6,229 bases of DNA from DATBRV01 sp036560145 (lineage in GTDB: Bacteria > Myxococcota_A > UBA9160 > SMWR01). Of this stretch, positions 1 through 6,229 are shown piece after piece (within the stretch, counting starts at the first letter, position 1; each line of letters begins with the position of its first letter). Under the pieces are notes generated by a model. It had not been told where the DNA came from, searched no databases, and saw only the letters and a program-made list of their open reading frames with translations. The position numbers and the translations under genes are program-made. The stretch spans positions 1 through 6,229 of the forward strand of contig DATBRV010000151.1 in the NCBI GenBank assembly GCA_036560145.1. Reading direction: 5' to 3'.

Positions 1-775
1 TGCGCATCAGCTCGCAGGCGTAGATCACGAAGTCCTCGCGGTCGCGCATCTCGTTCGCGGGCATGTCCAGGTAGTAGTCCTTGAGCGAGAGCACGCCGAA
101 GGCGACGTGGCGCGACTCGTCCTTCATCACGTAGCGGAGCAGCTCCTTCAGCAGCGGCTCCTGCGCCACCTGGAAGAGGTTGCCGAAGGCGGCCATCGCC
201 AGGCCCTCGATCACGATCTGCATGCCCAGGTACTTGAAGTCCCAGCGCGAGTCCTGGATGGTGGCGTCGAGCAGCTCCTTCAGGCTCTCGTTGATCGGCC
301 ACTCCCATTCGAGCTTCTCGCGCAGATAGCGGCTGAACACCTCGACGTGTCGTGCCTCGTCCATCGTCTGGGTTCCGGCGTAGTACTTGGCGTCGATCCA
401 GGGCACGCCGCCCACCAGCTGCGAGGCGACGATCAGCGCGCCCTGCTCGCCGTGTAGGAACTGCGAGAGCTGGAGCGAGATCTGCGCGTGGCGCAGATGC
501 GCGCGCTCCTTCGCGTCGAGCTTCATGAAGGGCGGAAAGTTCTGGAGCGGATTGATGGCCGCGGGGATGATCTCGCCCTCGGGCTCGACGGCGGTCTTCC
601 AGTCGAGCTGGGTGGTCGAGTTCCACTGGTCGCGCTTGGCCTTCTCGTAGAGGTCGCGCAGCCCTTCCTTCACGCTGCCGTAGTTCCAGACGTAGTTGGT
701 GTCGAAAGAAGTCAGGATCGTCTCGAGCTCGCGGTCGAGGCTCTCGAGCTGGTTGACGCCAGGGGCTGCGGGCAT
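1..775 (-). CDS. Ferritin-like diiron protein (partial, C-terminus beyond window)
   Basis: The 258 visible residues read from an ATG at 773-775 down to the window edge with no stop. Four helices supply a carboxylate-bridged diiron site: E110 (HGEQGAL), E140 and H143 (DEARH), E190 (VIEGLA), and E220 and H223 (DESRH). This E, ExxH, E, ExxH pattern is that of the ferritin/ribonucleotide-reductase-R2-like superfamily, whose members activate O2 to oxidise substrates or iron. Spacing between successive metal-ligand glutamates is 30, 50 and 30 residues. No signal peptide or membrane segment is visible in this part, so a cytosolic enzyme is likely. The start is fixed by GGAGGA six bases upstream. It follows nagZ on the same strand after 69 bases and could share its transcript. 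The reaction cannot be assigned: an oxygenase or oxidase is more likely than iron storage because of the long N-terminal extension before the first ligand (inference). Confidence 0.85.
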   Translation of the reverse strand, partial: MPAAPGVNQLESLDRELETILTSFDTNYVWNYGSVKEGLRDLYEKAKRDQWNSTTQLDWKTAVEPEGEIIPAAINPLQNFPPFMKLDAKERAHLRHAQISLQLSQFLHGEQGALIVASQLVGGVPWIDAKYYAGTQTMDEARHVEVFSRYLREKLEWEWPINESLKELLDATIQDSRWDFKYLGMQIVIEGLAMAAFGNLFQVAQEPLLKELLRYVMKDESRHVAFGVLSLKDYYLDMPANEMRDREDFVIYACELMR

Positions 776-781
776 GGGGGG

Positions 782-787
782 TCCTCC
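782..787 (-). promoter_or_regulatory. Shine-Dalgarno of the ferritin-like gene
   Basis: The plus strand reads TCCTCC, giving GGAGGA on the minus strand, six bases before the ATG at 773-775. It is a near-perfect ribosome binding site and decides the start of the diiron gene. Confidence 0.8.
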
Positions 788-844
788 GGAAATCCATCGG
801 CGGGGCGCGCGAGCAGAGAACGGGGGGACCGTAGCGAATTCAGC

Positions 845-1879
845 TCAGGCGAGCCGGGTGGCGAGGTCGCGGTGGGCGGCGTAGGGGGGGCTGCCGCCCG
901 CGCCGCGGAGCCCCCCGGCCCAGACGCGCTTGAAGGCCGCCATCCGCGCCAAGCTCGCCTCCAGCAGCTGGTCGGGGGCCGACTCGAGCGCGGCGAGCAC
1001 CTGGTCGCGCAGGTCCGCGCGGCTGCACACCAGCAGCGCGTCGACGCCCGCGGCCAGCGCGCCGCGGGTCACCTCGCCCGGCGCGAAGCGGTCCGCGATC
1101 GCGCGCATCTCGAGATCGTCGGAGAAGAGCAGCCCGTCGAAGCCGATCTCCTCGCGCAGCAGCGCGAGCACCCGCGGCGAGAGCGTGGCCGGCAGGTCCG
1201 GATCGAGCCGCGTCAGGCAGACGTGCGACGTCATCATGCTCGCGACCCCCGCGGCCGCGACGGCGCGGAAGGGCGCCAGCTCGACGCGCGCGAGCCGCTC
1301 GCGGTCGTGCTCGACGCGGGGGAGATCCAGGTGGCTGTCCACGTGGGTGTCGCCATGGCCCGGGAAGTGCTTCGCGCAGGCGGCGACGCCCTCGGCCTGG
1401 AGGCCGCGCACGAAGGCCACCGCGTGGCGGGCGACCTCTTCGGGATCGCGCGAGAAGCTGCGGTCGCCGATCACCGGGTTCGCCGGGTTGGTGTCGACGT
1501 CGGCGACCGGGGCGAAGTCGAGATCAAGCCTTTGGTCGGCGAGCTCGCGGCCGAGCGCGCGGGCCACGGCCTCGCTGTCCGCGGGCGAGCCGCGTTCGCC
1601 CAGCCGGCGCATCGGCGGCCACTCGGTCCAGGGCGCGCGCAGCCGCTGCACGCGCCCGCCCTCTTGATCGATGGATACCGTGAGCGGCGCGTCGGCCGGC
1701 GCGCGATCGTGCAGCTCTGCCACCAGCGCGCGCAGCTGCTCGGGCGAAGCGACGTTGCGGGCGAAGAGAACGACGCCGCCCACGCGCCCGGCTCGTACCA
1801 GCCGGGCGAGATCCTCGGGCAGCTCGGTACCGGCGAATCCGGCGAAGAGGAGCTGACCCGGTTGCCACCGCGATGCCAC
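845..1879 (-). CDS. nagZ: Beta-N-acetylhexosaminidase, glycoside hydrolase family 3
   Basis: This 344-residue protein matches the usual length of single-domain Gram-negative NagZ (about 340). NagZ removes N-acetylglucosamine from 1,6-anhydro-muropeptides in the cytosol during peptidoglycan recycling. One TIM-barrel domain fills the protein. Visible motifs are DQEGGRVQRL (71-80), NPVIGDRSF (134-142), KHFPGHG (170-176), then DTHVDSH (177-183) carrying the mobile-loop Asp/His pair D181 and H183 that is typical of NagZ and not of beta-glucosidases, and FSDDLEM (252-258) holding the nucleophile aspartate (D254/D255). There is no signal peptide. The start is GTG at 1877-1879, preceded by a GTAGGG-like site about eight bases upstream. 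A GTG three codons further up (1886-1888) is possible but has worse spacing. The frame stays open to 3724, antisense to the MBL gene and the start of typA; that extension is not protein-like and should be excluded. The TGA is at 845-847. The gene diverges from the MBL gene and lies upstream of the diiron gene. Confidence 0.93.
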   Translation of the reverse strand: MASRWQPGQLLFAGFAGTELPEDLARLVRAGRVGGVVLFARNVASPEQLRALVAELHDRAPADAPLTVSIDQEGGRVQRLRAPWTEWPPMRRLGERGSPADSEAVARALGRELADQRLDLDFAPVADVDTNPANPVIGDRSFSRDPEEVARHAVAFVRGLQAEGVAACAKHFPGHGDTHVDSHLDLPRVEHDRERLARVELAPFRAVAAAGVASMMTSHVCLTRLDPDLPATLSPRVLALLREEIGFDGLLFSDDLEMRAIADRFAPGEVTRGALAAGVDALLVCSRADLRDQVLAALESAPDQLLEASLARMAAFKRVWAGGLRGAGGSPPYAAHRDLATRLA

Positions 1880-1966
1880 GGCGCACACCCTACCCGAGCT
1901 GGCCGGGGCGTCGAGGCGCGCCGGGACAGTCGTGCGAGAATCGGGCCCATCCTCATGGAGGTCACG
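1880..1966. promoter_or_regulatory. Divergent intergenic region between nagZ and the MBL gene
   Basis: These 87 bases separate the two divergent start codons, so promoters for both transcripts probably lie here or overlap the gene starts. I could not pick out a convincing -35/-10 pair. A GAGAAT at 1936-1941 resembles a -10 box but has no matching -35 at a normal distance. The call rests on gene arrangement only. Confidence 0.35.
1957..1961 (+). promoter_or_regulatory. Shine-Dalgarno of the MBL hydrolase gene
   Basis: GGAGG lies five bases before the ATG at 1967-1969. It overlaps an in-frame ATG at 1955-1957, and because it sits on that codon it supports the downstream ATG as the true start. 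Confidence 0.75.
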
Positions 1967-3190
1967 ATGAGCACGCGCAGCGATCCCCTCGCCGGTTCGG
2001 GGCCCCTGGGCCGGACGGAGCTGCTGGCGGACGGCGTCGCCCAGTTCCACGGCTTCTGCAACGTGGGCCTGGTGTGGGGGCGCGGCGAGGCGCTGGTGGT
2101 CGACACCAGCAACGCGAGGCTCGGGGCGCGCGCGGTGGCGGGGCTCCGCGAGCAGACGCCCGATCCGGTCGCGCATCTCGTCTACACGCACGGCCACGTG
2201 GATCACGTGGGCGGGGCGCCAGCTTTTTTGAGCGACGCCGAGCAGCGCGGTCACCCGCGGCCGGCCGTCTGGGCCCACCAGGCGCTGCCCGCGCGCCTGG
2301 CGCGCTACGCCGCCACCTGGGGCTGGAACAACGAGGTGAACCGCCGCCAGTTCCAGCTCCCGCCCGGCGTCGACGCCTTCCCGCGCGACTTCGTCCACCC
2401 CGATCGCACCTACCAGGAAGCTGCCGTGATCGACCTCGCCGGCGAGCGGGTCGAGCTGCACCACGCGCGCGGCGAGACCGACGACGCCACCTGGGTCTGG
2501 CTCCCGGAGCGCCGGCTTGCCCTGGTCGGCGATCTCTCGGTCGCGTCGATCCCGAACACGGGAAACCCGAACAAGCCGCAGCGCTACACGCTCGGCTGGG
2601 CCGAGGCGCTGGAGGCGATCGCCGCGCGGGAGCCGGCGCTGGTGATCCCCGGCCACGGGGATCCCCTGCGCGGCGAGACCGCGCTCGAGGTGCTGCGCGA
2701 GACGGCGCGCGCGCTGCGCTTCCTGCACGACGCCGTGCTCGAGCGGCTCAACGCCGGGCAGTGGCCGGACGAGATCGTGGACGCGGGCCTCACGCTGCCC
2801 CCGGACCTGGCGGCGCGGCCCTATCTCCGGCCCGTTTATGGATGCGCGGAGTTCGTGGTGCGCGACGTGCTGCGCGCCTACGCGGGCTGGTGGGGAGGCA
2901 GCCCGGCCGAGCTGCTCCCGGCCCGGCGCGCCGACGTCGCGCGCGACCTGGTGGAGGCCGCCGGACGCGACGCCCTGCTGGCCCAGGCGCGCTCGCTCGC
3001 GCAGCGCGAGCTGCACCGCCGCGCGCTCCACCTCGCCGTGTATCTGACGCAGGCGGATCCGGGGGACCGGGAGGCGCGCGAGCTGCTGGCCGGCCTCTGC
3101 GACTCGCTCGGCGAGCGCGAGGCGAGCTTCATTGCGCGCAGCTTCTACCGCTCGGCCGCCGCGGAGGCGCGCAGGGCCCGCGTCTGCTAG
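1967..3190 (+). CDS. MBL-fold metallo-hydrolase with alkyl-sulfatase dimerisation domain
   Basis: This 407-residue enzyme has two parts. Residues about 15-240 are a metallo-beta-lactamase fold with the metal motif THGHVDHVGG (74-83; ligands H75, H77, D79, H80), GETDDATWVW (169-178) where many MBL enzymes have a histidine (E170), LVGDL (D189) and PGHG (H230). Residues about 285-400 resemble the alkyl sulfatase dimerisation domain: RPVYGCAEFVVRD, YAGWWGGSPAELLP (305-318), then helical pairs including RRALHLAVYLTQADPGDREA (351-370). Characterised alkyl sulfatases of the SdsA1 type cleave alkyl sulfate esters to alcohols and carry a further C-terminal SCP2-like domain and often a signal peptide. 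This protein has neither, so it is a short, probably cytosolic relative whose substrate is unknown. The start is set by GGAGG five bases upstream. The TAG at 3188-3190 lies 13 bases before typA, suggesting co-transcription. An upstream in-frame reading back to 488 is antisense to nagZ and is spurious. Confidence 0.88.
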   Translation: MSTRSDPLAGSGPLGRTELLADGVAQFHGFCNVGLVWGRGEALVVDTSNARLGARAVAGLREQTPDPVAHLVYTHGHVDHVGGAPAFLSDAEQRGHPRPAVWAHQALPARLARYAATWGWNNEVNRRQFQLPPGVDAFPRDFVHPDRTYQEAAVIDLAGERVELHHARGETDDATWVWLPERRLALVGDLSVASIPNTGNPNKPQRYTLGWAEALEAIAAREPALVIPGHGDPLRGETALEVLRETARALRFLHDAVLERLNAGQWPDEIVDAGLTLPPDLAARPYLRPVYGCAEFVVRDVLRAYAGWWGGSPAELLPARRADVARDLVEAAGRDALLAQARSLAQRELHRRALHLAVYLTQADPGDREARELLAGLCDSLGEREASFIARSFYRSAAAEARRARVC

Positions 3191-3203
3191 CCTGCCGCGC
3201 CCC

Positions 3204-5006
3204 ATGAAGCAGCCGCGCAAGGACATCCGCAACCTCGCGATCATCGCGCACGTGGACCACGGGAAGACCACCCTGGTCGACGGATTGCTGCGCCAAACCG
3301 GCGCCTTCCGCGAGAACCAGGCCGTGGTCGAGCGCGTGATGGACAGCGAGGACCTGGAGCGCGAGCGGGGCATCACGATCCACGCCAAGGACACCTCGAT
3401 CGAGTTCGAGGGCGTGCGCATCCACCTGGTCGATACGCCGGGCCACGCCGACTTCGGCGGCGAGGTCGAGCGGGTGCTGGGGATGGTCGACGCGGCCCTG
3501 CTGCTGGTCGACGCGGTCGATGGCGTGATGCCGCAGACGCGCTTCGTGGTGGGCAAGGCCCTCGCGCATGGCCTGCGCGTGATCCTGGTGGTGAACAAAG
3601 TCGACCGCCCCGAGCAGCGCGCGAACCAGGTGGTCGACGAAGTCTTCGACCTGCTCGTCGATCTGGGCGCGAACGACCGCCAGCTCGAGTTTCCGGTGAT
3701 CTTCGCCTCGGCCAAGGAAGGCACCGCCGTCCGGTCCTTGGAGGATCCGCGCCGCGACCTTCGCCCGCTGCTGGAGGCGATGCTCGAGTTCTCGCCGGCC
3801 CCCGAGGTGGATCTCGAGGGCCCGCTCCAGTTCCAGGCCGTGACGCTCGGCTATGACGATTACGTCGGGCGCCTGGTGATCGGGCGCGTGGCCCGCGGCC
3901 GGCTCGTACGAGGTTCAACGGTCGCGCGGATCACGCCCAGCGGGCAGCTGGAGCCCTTCCGCGTCACCAAATTGTTTGGCTCGCGCGGGCTGCGCCGCGT
4001 CGATCTCGATGCCGCGGGCGCGGGCGAGATCGCGGTGATCGCGGGTGTGGACTCGATCGAGATTGGCGACACCATCTGCGAGCCCTCTGTGCCCGAGGCG
4101 CTGGAGCGCATCCACGTGGATCCGCCCACGATCCGGGTCCGCTTCACCGTGAACACCTCGCCCTTCTGCGGCCGCGAGGGCCGTTTCGTGACCAGCCGCC
4201 AGATCGGCGACCGGCTGCGCCGGGAGGCGCTCGGCAACGTCTCGATCCGGATCGAGGAGACGGATTCCGCCGACACCTTCGAGGTGGCTGGCCGCGGCGA
4301 GCTCCAGATCGCGATCCTGATCGAGACGCTGCGGCGCGAGGGCTACGAATTCGCCGTCTCGCGGCCCGAGGTGATCCGGCGCGAGATCGACGGCGTCGTC
4401 AGCGAGCCCGTCGAGGACGTGGTGGTCGAGATCCCCGAGCGCTGCGCGGGCGCCGTGATGGAGAAGCTCTCCGGGCGCAAGGGCCGCATGCTCTCGATGG
4501 AGCAGCGCGACGGCCGGGTGCGCCTGTGCTTCGTGGTCCCCAGCCGGGGCCTGTTCGGCTACCGCGGCGAGTTCCTGACCGACACGCGCGGCGAGGGCGT
4601 GCTGCACCGCACCGTGCGCGGCTATGAAAAACTTGCCGGCGATCTGCCGCGGCGCGGCCTCGGCGCGGTGGTGGTGAGCGAAGCCGGCAAGACCACCGCC
4701 TACAGCCTCTTCAAGATCCAGGAGCGCTCGACGCTCTTCGTCGGCGCGGGTGTGCCCGTCTATGAGGGGCAGGTGATCGGCGAGAACCGGCGCGAGAACG
4801 ACATGAACGTGAACGCGGTGCGCGCCAAGAAGCTCACCAACATCCGGGCCGCCGGGAAGGACGAGGCGACGATTTTGACGCCCGCGCGCGAAGTCGCGAT
4901 CGAGTGGGCGCTCGAGTGGCTGGAGGACGACGAGCTGCTCGAGGTGACGCCGGCTTCCCTGCGGCTGCGCAAGCGGATCCTGTCGGCGAGCTTCCGGAAG
5001 CACTGA
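3204..5006 (+). CDS. typA: Translational GTPase TypA/BipA
   Basis: This 600-residue protein is a full-length TypA/BipA (family about 600-615), a ribosome-binding GTPase related to EF-G that acts in 50S assembly and stress or low-temperature growth. The GTPase domain shows every G motif: AHVDHGKT (15-22), GITI (56-59), DTPGHADF (77-84, with H81 the likely catalytic histidine), NKVD (131-134) and SAKEG (169-173). A beta-barrel domain follows (about 205-295), then EF-G III-like and V-like domains (about 308-385 and 400-475, with NTSPFCGREG at 317-326 and PSRGLFGYRGEF at 446-457). The TypA-specific C-terminal domain has VYEGQVIGENRREND (519-533), KKLTNIRA (542-549) and DDELLEVTPASLRLRKR (575-591), which separates it from LepA and EF-G. 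The ATG at 3204 fits the family N-terminus. A TTG at 3132 in the same frame would overlap the MBL gene and add Arg/Ala-rich non-homologous residues. No Shine-Dalgarno precedes the ATG. The next gene starts 17 bases after the stop. Confidence 0.97.
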   Translation: MKQPRKDIRNLAIIAHVDHGKTTLVDGLLRQTGAFRENQAVVERVMDSEDLERERGITIHAKDTSIEFEGVRIHLVDTPGHADFGGEVERVLGMVDAALLLVDAVDGVMPQTRFVVGKALAHGLRVILVVNKVDRPEQRANQVVDEVFDLLVDLGANDRQLEFPVIFASAKEGTAVRSLEDPRRDLRPLLEAMLEFSPAPEVDLEGPLQFQAVTLGYDDYVGRLVIGRVARGRLVRGSTVARITPSGQLEPFRVTKLFGSRGLRRVDLDAAGAGEIAVIAGVDSIEIGDTICEPSVPEALERIHVDPPTIRVRFTVNTSPFCGREGRFVTSRQIGDRLRREALGNVSIRIEETDSADTFEVAGRGELQIAILIETLRREGYEFAVSRPEVIRREIDGVVSEPVEDVVVEIPERCAGAVMEKLSGRKGRMLSMEQRDGRVRLCFVVPSRGLFGYRGEFLTDTRGEGVLHRTVRGYEKLAGDLPRRGLGAVVVSEAGKTTAYSLFKIQERSTLFVGAGVPVYEGQVIGENRRENDMNVNAVRAKKLTNIRAAGKDEATILTPAREVAIEWALEWLEDDELLEVTPASLRLRKRILSASFRKH

Positions 5007-5012
5007 AGAAGA

Positions 5013-5018
5013 AAGGGA
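5013..5018 (+). promoter_or_regulatory. Shine-Dalgarno-like site of the aldehyde dehydrogenase gene
   Basis: AAGGGA lies five bases before the GTG at 5024, in the short gap after the typA stop. It is a moderate match to the ribosome binding consensus and supports the GTG start, since no ATG is in frame nearby. Confidence 0.5.
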
Positions 5019-5023
5019 CCCCC

Positions 5024-6229
5024 GTGGAAGAACGCAATCAGCTCTACATCGGCGGCCAGTTCGTGAACTCGGACGCCAAAACCAAGATTGACGTGATCTC
5101 GCCCAACACCGAGCAGGTGATCGGGCGCGTTCCCGACGCCACGCCGAAGGACGTCGACCGCGCCGTGGCCGCCGCCCGCGAGGCCTTCGACAAGGGTCCC
5201 TTCCCGCGCTGGAGCCCGGAGGAGCGATCCGCGGCGATCACCCGGCTCTCCGAGGCGCTCAAGAAGCGCGGCCAGGAGATCGCGAGGACGATCTCGTCCG
5301 AGAACGGCTGCCCGATCTCGATGTCGTTTGGCACCCAGGTCTTCGCGTCGACGATGGTGCTCGACATCTACGCGGAGATCGCGAAGACGTTCGCGTTCGA
5401 AGAGAAGCGCAAGGGGGCGATGGGGCAGACCGTGTACGTGCGACGCGCGCCGGTCGGCGTCTGCGCCGCCGTCGTGCCCTGGAACGTGCCGCTCTACGTG
5501 ATCTCGATGAAGCTCGGCCCGGCGCTCGCCGCGGGCTGTAGCGTGGTGGTGAAGGCGGCGCCGGAGACCGCCCTCGATCCCTACGGCCTGATGGAGGCGG
5601 CGCAGGACGCGGGTCTTCCGCCCGGCGTGCTGAACGTGCTCTCGGCCGGCCGCGAGACCAGCGAATACCTGGTGAAGCACCCCGGCATCGACAAGGTCAG
5701 CTTCACGGGCAGCACCGCCACCGGACAGCGCATCGGCGAGATCTGCGGCGGGCAGATCAAGCGCTGCACCCTCGAGCTCGGCGGCAAGAGCGCGGGCATC
5801 GTGCTCGAGGACGTCGACCTCGCGACCGCGGTGCCCCAGATGCTGGGCGCGGGCCTCCTCAACAACGGCCAGGCCTGCGCCGCGCAGACCCGCTTCCTGG
5901 CGCCGCGCAAGCGCTACCAGGAAGTGGTGGAGGCGATGGCGGCCGGCATGCGCGCCATGAAGGTCGGGGACTCGCTCGACCCGGCCACCCAGATCGGGCC
6001 GGTGGTGGCCAGGCGCCAGCGCGACAAGATCCTCGGCTATCTCCAGGCCGGCAAGGCGGCGGGCGCCAAGCTCGCCTGCGGCGGCGGCGCGCCGAAGGGC
6101 CAGGACAAGGGCTGGTTCATCGATCCCACGCTCTTCTACGACGTGAACAACCAGATGACGATCGCGCGCGAGGAGATCTTCGGGCCCGTGCTGGTGGTGA
6201 TCCCGTACGACACGGAAGAGCAGGCGATC
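5024..6229 (+). CDS. NAD(P)-dependent aldehyde dehydrogenase (partial, C-terminus beyond window)
   Basis: The 402 visible residues cover roughly four fifths of a usual 480-500 residue aldehyde dehydrogenase, an enzyme that oxidises an aldehyde to the acid with NAD(P)+. The N-terminus YIGGQFV (8-14) is typical. The nucleotide-binding part shows PWNVP (152-156, with N154 in the oxyanion hole), K177 in VVVKAAPET (174-182; most relatives have KP here rather than KA), and FTGST (227-231). Catalytic residues are the general base E251 in LELGGK (250-255) and the nucleophile C285 in GQACAA (282-287). EEIFGPV (383-389) provides the cofactor-ribose glutamate. All key residues are intact, so it should be active. 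The start is a GTG with an AAGGGA site five bases upstream, 17 bases after typA, consistent with one transcript. FTGSTATGQRIGE and the following segment look like ALDHs common in mycobacteria and related high-GC degraders (impression from memory). The substrate is not assigned. Confidence 0.93.
   Translation, partial: MEERNQLYIGGQFVNSDAKTKIDVISPNTEQVIGRVPDATPKDVDRAVAAAREAFDKGPFPRWSPEERSAAITRLSEALKKRGQEIARTISSENGCPISMSFGTQVFASTMVLDIYAEIAKTFAFEEKRKGAMGQTVYVRRAPVGVCAAVVPWNVPLYVISMKLGPALAAGCSVVVKAAPETALDPYGLMEAAQDAGLPPGVLNVLSAGRETSEYLVKHPGIDKVSFTGSTATGQRIGEICGGQIKRCTLELGGKSAGIVLEDVDLATAVPQMLGAGLLNNGQACAAQTRFLAPRKRYQEVVEAMAAGMRAMKVGDSLDPATQIGPVVARRQRDKILGYLQAGKAAGAKLACGGGAPKGQDKGWFIDPTLFYDVNNQMTIAREEIFGPVLVVIPYDTEEQAI

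Noticed and set aside
778..830. Possible GGTCC/GGACC pairing that would mask the ribosome binding site of the diiron gene
   Set aside because: Only five base pairs separated by a loop of about 40 bases, too weak to claim regulation.
488..1966. Plus-strand open frame continuous with the MBL gene, apparently a 900-residue protein
   Set aside because: It is antisense to nagZ and the diiron gene, has no recognisable domain, and the MBL gene has a clear ATG with GGAGG at 1957-1961.
3132..3203. TTG start for typA 24 codons upstream
   Set aside because: The added residues are Arg/Ala/Pro-rich, overlap the end of the MBL gene and do not match the TypA N-terminus.
1889..3724. Minus-strand open frame continuous with nagZ, apparently a 959-residue protein
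   Set aside because: It is antisense to the MBL gene and the start of typA, shows biased composition and no motifs, and the NagZ family length fits a start at 1879.
3915..5003. Minus-strand 362-residue open frame antisense to typA
   Set aside because: It is His/Ala/Leu/Asp-rich, typical of the complement of a GC-rich gene, and shows no family motif.
5007..5023. Terminator between typA and the aldehyde dehydrogenase gene
   Set aside because: The 17-base gap has no stem-loop or T tract and holds only a ribosome binding site.
4760..5680. Minus-strand 306-residue open frame spanning the typA and aldehyde dehydrogenase junction
   Set aside because: It crosses two well-supported genes on the other strand, and its Arg/His/Ser-rich sequence resembles no protein I know.

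Overview
The window is a GC-rich, densely coding piece of bacterial chromosome. It carries five protein genes, two of them cut by the window edges. I see no RNA genes, insertion sequences, CRISPR arrays, phage genes or long repeats. A stand-alone NagZ and a TypA/BipA GTPase, together with the strong GC bias, suggest a high-GC Gram-negative, for example a myxobacterial, deltaproteobacterial or Binatota-like lineage. That placement is an impression from protein style and was not tested by a search.

Layout: two genes read leftward and three rightward from a divergent point near 1880-1966. Leftward are nagZ (845-1879), a cytosolic family 3 beta-N-acetylhexosaminidase of peptidoglycan recycling, and then, 69 bases further on, a ferritin-like diiron protein (1-775, C-terminus outside the window) with its own strong ribosome binding site. 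Rightward are a metallo-beta-lactamase-fold hydrolase with an alkyl-sulfatase dimerisation domain (1967-3190), typA (3204-5006) and an NAD(P)-dependent aldehyde dehydrogenase (5024 to the window end, C-terminus outside). The rightward gaps are only 13 and 17 bases, so these three genes are probably co-transcribed.

How they may work together: NagZ and TypA are housekeeping functions (wall recycling, ribosome-associated stress and assembly GTPase). The MBL hydrolase, the aldehyde dehydrogenase and the diiron protein each belong to families that act on small organic or lipid-like molecules. A shared catabolic route such as sulfate ester to alcohol to aldehyde to acid is possible, but the sequence does not prove it. 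No clear new system is visible. The points most worth a second look are the unassigned diiron enzyme, the short soluble alkyl-sulfatase-like hydrolase beside typA, the missing Shine-Dalgarno of typA, and a hairpin plus T6 tract inside the MBL gene that also forms a slippery heptamer.

Because of the GC bias, very long open frames run antisense to the real genes (488-3190 on the plus strand and 845-3724 on the minus strand). The true starts of nagZ and the MBL gene lie deep inside them.
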